Part shown: positions 1 to 7,361 of the stretch, piece by piece
Position numbering within the stretch: the first letter of the stretch is position 1
Layout: each line of letters opens with the position of its first letter
Origin: Nostoc punctiforme NIES-2108
Lineage (GTDB): Bacteria; Cyanobacteriota; Cyanobacteriia; Cyanobacteriales; Nostocaceae
DNA: 53,413 nucleotides
NCBI GenBank assembly: GCA_003326195.1
Contig: LXQE01000166.1
Location: 20,638 to 74,050, forward strand
Reading direction: 5' to 3'
The notes under the pieces: generated by a model
Told to the model about the DNA's origin: nothing
The model's input: the letters and a program-made list of their open reading frames with translations, nothing else
Databases searched by the model: none
Translations under genes and position numbers: made by a program

Positions 1-354
1 AACACCTGGGAGAAAACCAAAGGGGGATGGACGAACCTAATGCAGCGTTATCAGCAAGCATTGCAAACAGAAAAACAGCCTCTACCTCAATTGCATACTG
101 CCCCGACAAAAAGACCAAGCAATAACACTAGCATCACGCTCGAAGATGCTTTGGCACAAGACCATAAGCGCCGTCAGCAAGAGCAATCCATTCGGGTTCC
201 ATCCAATGACTATCAACACAGCCCACAAATGCTGGAGCTAAAAGCGAAACTTCAAGCCAAAGCAAATGAGACAAAAGTTTCGAGCAACACCAGATTATCT
301 TCCATGAATTTGCGGGAAGTTGAAGCGCAGTTAAAATTAGCACTTAGAGCATGA
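1..354 (+). CDS. C-terminal part of an unknown protein upstream of dnaB
   Basis: The reading frame is open from the first base of the window, so the true start probably lies outside it; the first internal ATG is at 40. The visible residues are hydrophilic and rich in Gln, Lys and Ala. The second half looks helical, with charged repeats such as LELKAKLQAKANE. No family was recognised. Its stop overlaps the start of the DnaB-like helicase by four bases (ATGATT), which suggests co-translation and perhaps a replication-associated role such as a loader or primase partner. That role is only inferred from position. Confidence 0.5.
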   Translation, partial: NTWEKTKGGWTNLMQRYQQALQTEKQPLPQLHTAPTKRPSNNTSITLEDALAQDHKRRQQEQSIRVPSNDYQHSPQMLELKAKLQAKANETKVSSNTRLSSMNLREVEAQLKLALRA

Positions 355-1706
355 TTATGTACAGCAATCAAGACAACGTAGTTTCTTTTGCCCCTGATCG
401 AAATCAAGTCAACTTGCCCCCACAAAACATCGAGGCTGAAGAAGCGATTTTGGGCGGGATTATGCTTGACCCAGAAGCAATAACCAGAGTCAGCGATCGC
501 CTAAGCGTTGAAGCCTTTTACATCAGCGCTCACTCATACATTTATCAAGCTGCGACAACGCTTCACGCTTTGTTTCAACCCACAGATTTACTAACCGTCA
601 CCGCTTGGTTGGCTGACCACAATCTGCTCAACCGCATTGGTGGTAGAAATAAGTTAGCGACTTTGGTAGACCGCACTGTATCAGCCGTCAACATTGATGC
701 TTTGGCCGATCTGGTGATGGAAAAATACCGACGGCGACAGTTAATCAAAGTGGGATCGGAAATTGTCCAACTCGGTTACGAGACGCAAACTGAACTACCA
801 CTTGTACTATCGCTTGCTGAGGCGAAAGTTTTCACCGTTACCCAAAATCAAAGCGATGAACGTTGCAAGGTTTTCTCAGCACAAGACATGGGCATTGAAC
901 TTTTTCAAAAACTGGAGATGGGAAGCATGGCAGGTGACAAAGTTGGCTGGTACGACCTCGAAAATATCACTGGTGGCATTTATCCGAGCAGCTTGGTTGT
1001 AGTAGCTGCTGAGTCGCACATGGGGAAAACTCACTTTATGATTTCTTACGCTTACGAAATCATGACCAAACTTGGAAAGCCTGTTCTGTATGTAACCCCA
1101 GAAATGGACAAGAATCAACTCAATGCCCGAATGCTAGCCCGAATCACAGGTGTAGACGCTTCTATGATTCAAACCAATACTCAATATTACTGGGAACAAA
1201 TAGCACAAGGCATAGGACAGATGGTGGAACTGCCTTGGAAGGTTTACGAGCATTCCTCCCCTACAACCCCAATGATTGCAAGTGCAGTGCGCCGTGCCAT
1301 TGCCGAATTTGGTGGTTCTATTGGGGCTGTGTTTATTGATTACTTGCAGCAGATTCCTCTGGAGTCCGGTGGGAACATGGCTTTTGAAGTCGGCAAGATT
1401 ACCCGTCAGATTCGGGATATTGCCAAGTCTCACAAAATCCCTGTTTTCTTGGGCTGTCAAATCAATCGGGGAAATCAAACGACGGCTGATAAACGCCCCA
1501 ATCGTCATCTGTTACGTAATTCTGGCGAAATCTTTGAGGTTTGTGACCAGTTAATTATTCTTTACCGCGATGCTGTCTACACAAAAGACCCAAGCGACCG
1601 CACTATCGAGTTGATTGTTGAGAAAAACCGCCTTTACGGTAAGCTCGGCACTGCGACGATGTTGTGCGATTTATCTACATCGAAATTTTTGAACTTGGCG
1701 AGGTGA
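351..1706 (+). CDS. dnaB: DnaB-like replicative DNA helicase
   Basis: The 451 residues match the usual length and layout of hexameric replicative helicase DnaB, which unwinds DNA ahead of the fork using ATP. The N-terminal helical domain starts with NLPPQNIEAEEAILGGIM near residue 20, a DnaB signature. The RecA-like domain shows a Walker A motif ESHMGKT (221-227) and a Walker B motif ending VFIDY (D330). The loop residues before MGKT depart from the common RPSMGKT, so this is a divergent copy, perhaps from a plasmid or mobile element rather than the main chromosomal helicase. It overlaps the upstream frame by four bases. A related C-terminal fragment lies 3.1 kb downstream. Confidence 0.88.
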   Translation: MIMYSNQDNVVSFAPDRNQVNLPPQNIEAEEAILGGIMLDPEAITRVSDRLSVEAFYISAHSYIYQAATTLHALFQPTDLLTVTAWLADHNLLNRIGGRNKLATLVDRTVSAVNIDALADLVMEKYRRRQLIKVGSEIVQLGYETQTELPLVLSLAEAKVFTVTQNQSDERCKVFSAQDMGIELFQKLEMGSMAGDKVGWYDLENITGGIYPSSLVVVAAESHMGKTHFMISYAYEIMTKLGKPVLYVTPEMDKNQLNARMLARITGVDASMIQTNTQYYWEQIAQGIGQMVELPWKVYEHSSPTTPMIASAVRRAIAEFGGSIGAVFIDYLQQIPLESGGNMAFEVGKITRQIRDIAKSHKIPVFLGCQINRGNQTTADKRPNRHLLRNSGEIFEVCDQLIILYRDAVYTKDPSDRTIELIVEKNRLYGKLGTATMLCDLSTSKFLNLAR

Positions 1707-1721
1707 AGGCGATGGAGTTAA

Positions 1722-2043
1722 TTAATTGGGTGTGCTACTGCCGCCATTTCGGTCATGTAAATACTCCCAAATTCTGCGGATTTCCTCTTGAAAGACTTGG
1801 CGATCGCGTTCGGCATCACGTTGGGCAACACGTAGTCCTTCTTGATGTAAACGGGCTATCTTCACTTAATTCTCTCACTGTACGCTCTAGTCGGGCGACA
1901 GTTTGTGAGTTACTCCGTGTTTCTCTGCGACTGCCGTCTTGTATTGTGCGAATTAAATCTAGTTCGTCGCCTAGTTCTTCCAGGCGAGTATCAATGTCAT
2001 CTAGTCTACTACTGATGTTTTCTGGCTGACTTGAAGAAGTCAT
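1722..2043 (-). pseudogene. Frameshifted small coiled-coil protein gene
   Basis: The first part reads from an ATG at 2043 (MTSSSQPENISSRLDDIDTR) through heptad-like Leu/Glu/Asp repeats. It then runs into a short unrelated tail and a stop near 1816. Shifting one base at the CCC run (1853-1855 on the plus strand) restores a frame that continues as RVAQRDAERDRQVFQEEIRR and ends at 1722. That ending (IRRIWEYL) is typical of short cyanobacterial coiled-coil proteins of unknown function. The gene is therefore either broken by one extra C or affected by a sequencing error. An alternative ATG exists at 2061. Confidence 0.6.
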
Positions 2044-2223
2044 AATCCCTTTCAACTCCACCTTTTACCCTTTTCTATGATGACACAAACATAATTTCTC
2101 TCAAGCCTAATAGAGCTTGGAACTATCACCACAAGAAAGCAACGGACTGCGTTCACAGCCACATCCACATCCGGCACTTGCAGCGCTGGATGCATACATT
2201 CAATTACTGGAGTTTTAAAACCC

Positions 2224-2604
2224 ATGAAAGCGCTATCTGTTCGCCAACCCTGGGCATGGGCAATCATTTATGCTCTCAAAGATATTGAAAACCGTGGCTG
2301 GCCTATCAATTATCGCGGCGACATTCTGATTCACGCTGCAAAAACCTGTACCAAGAAAGAGTACCAGCTAGCGAGAGAATTTTGCCAAAGCATGGGGGTA
2401 GTAATCCCAGATTTAATCTCTCTACATCGTGGACAAGTCACCAAACAAAGGCAAGCTTTGGAGAAATTTTTAGCCGGGAATGCGCCAACACTACTGCTAA
2501 TAGAGAGAGTTATGCTTACCCCTACTTGTAGAGATCGCGAAAATCTACCTAATGAGGAATTCTCGTGTCCAGTAAATTGCGTTAAGTTGCTCAAAATGAA
2601 CTGA
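2224..2604 (+). CDS. ASCH-domain protein with atypical C-terminus
   Basis: The first 50 residues (MKALSVRQPWAWAII, then KDIENRGWPINYRG and ILIHAAK) are a clear ASCH-domain start, a PUA-like beta-barrel fold thought to bind RNA or nucleotides. The family normally continues into a strand with a GxI/V core and a closing Pro-rich end. Here, after VIPDLISLHRG (about residue 68), the sequence becomes KQRQALEKFLAGN and shows no obvious ASCH closing strand. The gene may be truncated and fused to foreign sequence. It stops 40 bases before the molybdopterin oxidoreductase frame, which also lacks its normal beginning, so a rearrangement between the two is likely. Confidence 0.6.
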   Translation: MKALSVRQPWAWAIIYALKDIENRGWPINYRGDILIHAAKTCTKKEYQLAREFCQSMGVVIPDLISLHRGQVTKQRQALEKFLAGNAPTLLLIERVMLTPTCRDRENLPNEEFSCPVNCVKLLKMN

Positions 2605-2644
2605 TTTGTTGCTGTAATTAGATGGATACCAACTATGGGCCCGG

Positions 2645-4849
2645 TTGCCTGTAATTGAGTATTGGGCAAAGCATACACTGTCACCAGAGGGGCCACATCT
2701 TTGGAAAACCCTGTTTCACAAGAGTGCTTGTCTATCTTGCTCCTGGGGGACTGGCGGACAAAAAGGTGGATTCACCAATGAAGCGGGTGAGAAACTGCAA
2801 CGCTGTATGAAAAGTGTAGAAGCAATTTCAGCAGAAATCCAACCTCCGGTTCCAGTCCACTTCTTTGATTCCCACACAATTACTGACCTACAACAGCTAT
2901 CCTCTCTAGAAGCGGATCGGTTGGGAAGACTCAGCTTCCCGGTGATTCGACGGGCAGGTAGTGAGCATTATCAGCGCATTTCTTGGGATGAAATTTATGC
3001 GCTCGCCAGGGCTGCCTTTGTTCAACCACCAGAGCGAATTGCATCCTACAGTTCCGGGCGCGGCTCCAACGAAGCGGCATTTTTACTACAACTGCTGCTA
3101 CGAACCCTGGGTTCCAATAATTTGGCAGATTGTTCAGATCTGTGCCATGCTCCTTCCACAACCGCACTCAAGGAGATGTTTGGCACCAACACCTCAATTG
3201 TCAGCCTGGAAAGCTTGAAGCAGGCAGATTGTGTAGTGTTAGCAGGCGCAAATTCCGCTTACAACCATCCACGTTTGATGAATGAGTTGATCAAACTGCG
3301 AGACAAAGGTGGCAAAGTGATTGTGATCAATCCCGTGATGGAAACTGGATTGGTAAAATTTGGCTCTCCGGCATTCCCAGTTAAATCTCTAATCCCTGGT
3401 TCTGACATTGCTTCATTATATCTTCAGCCGATTCCGGGTAGTGATGTGGCGCTGTTTGTGGGTATCCAGAAAGCGTTAATTGAACAGGGATTTGTGCAGT
3501 ACGACTTTTTGCAAGCATACACCCAAGGCTGGGAAGCAGTATTAGAACAGGCGCGATCGCTCTCCTGGGAAATTATCACGACTACCTGCGGCGTATCCAA
3601 AGTAGAAATTGAAGCAGCAGCAACCATTATCGGGACATCAAAAGGTGTGGTCTTTGGTTGGGCAATGGGAATTACGCAACATACAAATGGTGTCGATAAC
3701 GTCTACAGCATCGCGAATACAGCGTTAATCAGCGGTCAGATTGCCAAAATAGGAGCCGGAGTCATGCCTGTGCGGGGACATTCCAACGTGCAGGGCTTTG
3801 GCTCAATGGGTGTCACCGTAAAGCTCAAAGAAGAAATTAAGCAAGCGTTGGAGCAGTTGTTAGGGCGAACGCTCTCTCTACCCAAGGGTTATCACACTCG
3901 TGACCTCATCGAAGCGGCCCAAGCGGGCAAAGTGGATAGTCTCATCTGTGTAGGTGGCAATCTCTATGGTGCTAATCCTGACTCAGCACAGGCAAAACGG
4001 GCATTGGGTAACATCGACACCATCATCTATCTTGCTACTAAACCCAATATTGGGCACTTTCACGGATTGGCAAAAACGAACACAATCATCATTCCTGTCC
4101 TCAACCGATTTGAAAACCCTCACAAAACCACCGTTGAATCGGGTAACAACTTTGTGCGCCTTAATGATGAAGGCAAAACTCACCTGAAGAATGCAGATTT
4201 AATTTCCGAAGTCGAGTTTTTAACTGAACTTGCACATCGCTTGCTGGGTGAGTATCCCGTCGAATGGCGCAAACTGCAAGATACTCGCTACGTGCGGCAA
4301 CTGATTGCCACAACCATTCCCGGCTATGAAAAAATTGCGACGATTGACGACACCAGAGAAGAGTTCATCATCTCCGGGCGCATAGTCACTGAACCCCACT
4401 TCAAAACGCCGTCAGGCAAGGCAAAAATGTTGACTACCCCACTGCCGAATCTGGCTTTACCTCAACCTCAAGACTTTGGTATTGATGAAAGAGCAAATAG
4501 TCTCGTGCTGGCATTAATGACTGGACGCAGCTATTCCCAACACAACACGGTGGTTTACAAAATCGATGATCAATACCGAGGAATGCCCCATCGCCACTGC
4601 ATTTTGATGAATCGCGGGGATGCAGAAAAGATTGGGTTAGCCGAACACGATCGCGTCACAGTACAGGGCGATGCCGACAAACTAGAGAACGTGGAAGTGA
4701 TTTATGGTGCTGTGCGAGAAGGCGCAGGGTTAATGTTTTATCCCGAAGTGAATGTCATTTTTAAAGCCAGAACAGAAACACTTTCCGGTACACCTGCTTA
4801 CAAACGAGTGCCGGTGGTAGTGTACAGAAAGCCGCTATCGCCACATTGA
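2645..4849 (+). CDS. FdhF/YdeP-family molybdopterin oxidoreductase, N-terminally short
   Basis: The 734 residues belong to the formate-dehydrogenase-like YdeP family of molybdopterin-dependent oxidoreductases. Near the start is SACLSCSWGTGGQKGGF, the CxxC region of this family. SDLCHAPSTTALKEMFGT and GKVIVINP follow in the pterin-binding domains, and a C-terminal molydop-binding domain carries MPHRHCILMNRGDAEKIGL. The physiological substrate is not known. The first usable start is a TTG at 2645, and an in-frame stop lies 30 bases upstream (2615). Relatives carry a few dozen more residues before the LPVIEYWAKHTLS segment, so the 5' end seems lost. Any real activity is uncertain. The 3' end overlaps a dnaB remnant. 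Confidence 0.75.
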   Translation: MPVIEYWAKHTLSPEGPHLWKTLFHKSACLSCSWGTGGQKGGFTNEAGEKLQRCMKSVEAISAEIQPPVPVHFFDSHTITDLQQLSSLEADRLGRLSFPVIRRAGSEHYQRISWDEIYALARAAFVQPPERIASYSSGRGSNEAAFLLQLLLRTLGSNNLADCSDLCHAPSTTALKEMFGTNTSIVSLESLKQADCVVLAGANSAYNHPRLMNELIKLRDKGGKVIVINPVMETGLVKFGSPAFPVKSLIPGSDIASLYLQPIPGSDVALFVGIQKALIEQGFVQYDFLQAYTQGWEAVLEQARSLSWEIITTTCGVSKVEIEAAATIIGTSKGVVFGWAMGITQHTNGVDNVYSIANTALISGQIAKIGAGVMPVRGHSNVQGFGSMGVTVKLKEEIKQALEQLLGRTLSLPKGYHTRDLIEAAQAGKVDSLICVGGNLYGANPDSAQAKRALGNIDTIIYLATKPNIGHFHGLAKTNTIIIPVLNRFENPHKTTVESGNNFVRLNDEGKTHLKNADLISEVEFLTELAHRLLGEYPVEWRKLQDTRYVRQLIATTIPGYEKIATIDDTREEFIISGRIVTEPHFKTPSGKAKMLTTPLPNLALPQPQDFGIDERANSLVLALMTGRSYSQHNTVVYKIDDQYRGMPHRHCILMNRGDAEKIGLAEHDRVTVQGDADKLENVEVIYGAVREGAGLMFYPEVNVIFKARTETLSGTPAYKRVPVVVYRKPLSPH

Positions 4850-4991
4850 TCAGCTATTTCAACCTGGAGATCCAGCATTAAGTTGCTCGATTGAATTGAT
4901 TGTTGAGAAAAACCGACTCTACGACAAACTCGGCACTGCAACCATGCTGTGTGATTTCTCCACTTCTCGGTTTTTGAACTTAGCAAAGTGA
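4836..4991 (+). pseudogene. C-terminal remnant of a second dnaB
   Basis: In one open frame this stretch reads SIELIVEKNRLYDKLGTATM, then LCDFSTSRFLNLAK and a stop. This is nearly the same as the last residues of the intact helicase (IELIVEKNRLYGKLGTATM ... LNLAR, ending at 1706). Many differences between the copies are synonymous, so this is an older paralogue rather than a fresh copy. The preceding RecA domain is absent and the frame begins inside the tail of the oxidoreductase gene. A recombination has joined the oxidoreductase to the helicase end. Confidence 0.75.
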
Positions 4992-5338
4992 ATTGTTGAA
5001 GTTGTAATAAAAATCACATCACAGAAGTAGACAGATAGCAAATTATTAGGGCTTGCTTTTAGAGTTATGTTGTAGTCAGAAAATAAGGCTTAGGAAGATA
5101 GGAACTGACTGTGCTTGTGTAGCGGCGATCATAAGCAATAGCCGCTTTGTTCAAGCATGACGCTTGCTACCCATGTTATTGTGTTTCAGTAACCGACTGT
5201 ACTGGAATGTACCTAGAGTGGTAAAACTTGCTAGAGTAGATTTTTCATGATTGAAATAGGCGTAAATAGGTAAACCAAAATTTTCAATAATAACGAATTT
5301 ACTACGTTTAAGTTTTTGCTCTAGCTAGTTTTGCCACG
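4992..5338. other. Spacer without a recognised gene
   Basis: No convincing reading frame or RNA gene is visible. Near 5218 it contains GTGGTAAAACTTGCTAGAG, which is repeated with one change at 6466. Confidence 0.4.
5218..5236. repeat. Direct repeat, copy 1
   Basis: GTGGTAAAACTTGCTAGAG here matches GTGGTAAAACTTACTAGAG at 6466-6484. The similarity extends a little further (TAGA on the right). The two copies enclose the metallopeptidase and 3D-domain genes, so this 1.25-kb block may be a mobile or duplicated unit. Confidence 0.5.
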
Positions 5339-5902
5339 CTAGAAAATTTCTGCCCATTTACTGTCGTCCCAGATAGTAAAGGCTGGAGAACCTTTTTTAC
5401 CTTTTGAAGCATCTTCTACAATATGTGCAACTTCATGAGTGCATAGATCCAGATCGTTTCCTTTTCCACTTTTCCAAGGACCAGGACCGACATCAATTAC
5501 ATTACGGTGATCGTGACTGGCATCCAGGTACGTAGATGGATGTCCGCCAGAGTATTTATTGGTGTGATAGATGGCGTACAACCTGGAATCGGTGCCAAAT
5601 TTGCCGTAAACCTTTTTGGTGTACTGCCATACTTCAGCCATATAAGTGAACGGCCAAGTAACCGAACGGCTTACATCTTTGTCGTAGTAAACAGCTACAT
5701 GCTCGTTATGATGAACTAGCGATAACAGTTGTTCGTGGTCAAGCCAATGCTCTTTCCAGGTTTTTGGTGGTGCAGCCAATACAGTTGGTGACACTTCATC
5801 GTTAGCGATCAGCACTGCTTGACTGTCGGCATTATTCTTCAGCGCCATCGCTCCATCATAATTGCAAAGAAATACTGCATACATTGGTTCTGACGTAGAC
5901 AT
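5339..5902 (-). CDS. Putative zinc metallopeptidase (HExxH), possibly C-terminally short
   Basis: The start is well set: AAAGGAG lies eight bases before the ATG at 5902. The 187-residue product has no signal peptide. Near the C-terminus is LCTHEVAHIVED, in which H156, E157 and H160 form the HExxH zinc site of metallopeptidases. It is followed by SKWAEIF and then the stop. The third zinc ligand expected further downstream would fall beyond this stop, so the protein may be truncated. The N-terminal half (LLSLVHHNEHVAVYYDKDV) was not recognised. Substrate unknown. The neighbouring minus-strand 3D-domain gene lies 228 bases upstream. Confidence 0.6.
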   Translation of the reverse strand: MSTSEPMYAVFLCNYDGAMALKNNADSQAVLIANDEVSPTVLAAPPKTWKEHWLDHEQLLSLVHHNEHVAVYYDKDVSRSVTWPFTYMAEVWQYTKKVYGKFGTDSRLYAIYHTNKYSGGHPSTYLDASHDHRNVIDVGPGPWKSGKGNDLDLCTHEVAHIVEDASKGKKGSPAFTIWDDSKWAEIF

Positions 5903-6129
5903 CGTTTTCTTTCTCCTTTAATTTCAAATAGATTTGAGTAAGTTGGACAGCAAAATCACTGCATTTGCTCCAATGGTCGTAAATTCGTATTAGTAGTGCG
6001 CCATGCGATCGCAGTGGATGTTATCGCCTTTACTCTCCATTTAGTAAGATTTTTTCATTTTGGATACTTTGTACCTTTAGTTCTGGGAAAAAGGACGAAG
6101 CACTGCCTCCTTTTAAGTGCGATCGCATA

Positions 6130-6381
6130 TTAAAGAATTGCTTTAACATGCTTTCTACCTAGATTGATTGCCTCTGTGGTTGTATCGACAAATATATCAA
6201 TAATGTGACCTTTAATTGCTGTACCCGTATCTAGTGCAACTGCCTTCACCCGCTTGCCATTCCAAAGTATCAAGGTGAATTTTTTGTGAAGAGGAATAAC
6301 ATTTGGATCTACCGCGCACTGTAAACGCCCAATGCCTGAACCACATGGTGGAGTCGTTTGACCTGCAAGCGCTTGTCGCAA
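6130..6381 (-). CDS. 3D-domain (double-psi beta-barrel) protein, start uncertain
   Basis: The C-terminal part reads CAVDPNVIPLHKKFTLILW, then ALDTGTAIKGHIIDIFVD, the pattern of the 3D domain with its three conserved aspartates. This fold is shared with MltA-type and resuscitation-factor-associated proteins that act on peptidoglycan. The annotated start is a TTG at 6381. Protein-like sequence continues upstream in the same frame (LEATFYSREETQCHPPATGV) to about 6463 without any ATG, which suggests that the original 5' end was cut off where the direct repeat and transposase fragment begin. It is either a remnant or translated from a rare start codon. Confidence 0.6.
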   Translation of the reverse strand: MRQALAGQTTPPCGSGIGRLQCAVDPNVIPLHKKFTLILWNGKRVKAVALDTGTAIKGHIIDIFVDTTTEAINLGRKHVKAIL

Positions 6382-6465
6382 TGTAACTCCATGTACACCT
6401 GTGGCAGGTGGATGACACTGTGTTTCTTCCCTGCTGTAAAATGTAGCTTCTAGATTTAATCTAGT

Positions 6466-6484
6466 GTGGTAAAACTTACTAGAG
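6466..6484. repeat. Direct repeat, copy 2
   Basis: GTGGTAAAACTTACTAGAG here is the partner of the copy at 5218-5236. It lies at the point where the 3D-domain coding sequence loses its start and the transposase fragment begins, so it may mark an insertion boundary. Confidence 0.5.
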
Positions 6485-6537
6485 AAGAGTAGAACTCCTG
6501 TAATTTTGACCTTGTAGCGAAATAATGGTGTAAAAAC

Positions 6538-6909
6538 TTGGCAAGAAAAAGTCTAAAACCAGAGGCAACATCGTTTGAAGTACTCGATTGTGTTCAAAAA
6601 AAATGCCCTTCGTGCGGTCAAGCAATGTGGAATGAATACAATAATCCTCGACATATAAGAACATTAAATGGGGTAGTAGAACTACAGCTAAAAATTCGGC
6701 AATGTCACAATAAGTCATGTCTGCGGTACAAAAAAGCATATCGACCAGAGCAAGAAGGGTCACTCGCTCTACCACAAAACGAATTTGGTTTGGATGTGAT
6801 TGCTTATATAGGAGCATTACGCTACCAGGAACATAGAAGTGTTACCCAAATACACGCTCACCTTGAATTAAAGGGTATATGTATCAGGGCAAACGCATCT
6901 AAATATTGA
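6538..6909 (+). pseudogene. N-terminal fragment of a transposase
   Basis: The frame begins at a TTG just after an in-frame stop and has 123 residues. It carries a zinc-ribbon-like KCPSCGQAMW and a second pair CHNKSC, followed by GLDVIAYIGALRYQEHRSV. This is the start of a cyanobacterial insertion-sequence transposase that normally continues for several hundred residues, including the catalytic acidic residues. Here it breaks off after KGICIRANASKY and nothing similar follows, so it cannot be active. The IS family could not be named with confidence. Confidence 0.6.
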
Positions 6910-7361
6910 CAAGCCATCATCTGTGGTACGGTTTGGTGGTTAAACCTAAACAACTGTTGGTGCAGCAAATAGAGATACTTCTGAACATACCGATGCTGTT
7001 TTAGGGCTATGAAGATGGTAGTAGCTAAAGTTAACTGATAAAAATAGGTAAGCTATTCCATTGCTTTTTATAAAAAGTTATGAGTTTTTATATGAGCTTT
7101 TATATTACCTTTTGAAATGGTTTTAATAAAAATTGTGTAACAATAATTTAAAAGCTACCTGAGATTCATTATAAAATCCGTTAAAATACAAGGGGCGGAA
7201 TTTTATTCAACTATCATTGATTGTGCCAAAATTTGATTTCTAAATTTATTAAATACATATAAATAAATATCTTAAAAAATCAATAAAAATTAACTATAAG
7301 TTAACTATACTAAATACTAAAATTACACTTTAATTATTAAACAAACAATTAATAAAGCTCA
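6910..7361. other. AT-rich leader before the YcaO gene
   Basis: This 450-base stretch is strongly AT-rich, especially from 7060 onward, and has no convincing gene. It contains a short frame at 7080 (MSFYMSFYITF) that resembles the Met-Ser-Phe repeats downstream of the YcaO gene. No clear Shine-Dalgarno sequence precedes the ATG at 7362. A promoter is expected here but could not be placed. Confidence 0.4.
7080..7115 (+). other. Micro-frame MSFYMSFYITF upstream of YcaO
   Basis: An 11-codon open frame begins with ATG AGT TTT TAT repeated as ATG AGC TTT TAT. The frame is closed just upstream by TAA, so the ATG is the only start. The same Met-Ser-aromatic pattern occurs directly after the YcaO gene and in two further copies at 21934 and 25060. 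Translation is unproven and the region is AT-rich, so chance is possible. Confidence 0.25.

Noticed and set aside
1664..2029. A 121-codon plus-strand frame
   Set aside because: It is the antisense image of the frameshifted coiled-coil gene and of the dnaB end; its Ser/Val/Arg-rich sequence is not protein-like.
6479..6817. A 112-codon minus-strand frame
   Set aside because: It mirrors the transposase fragment, whose zinc-ribbon sequence is clearly the coding one.
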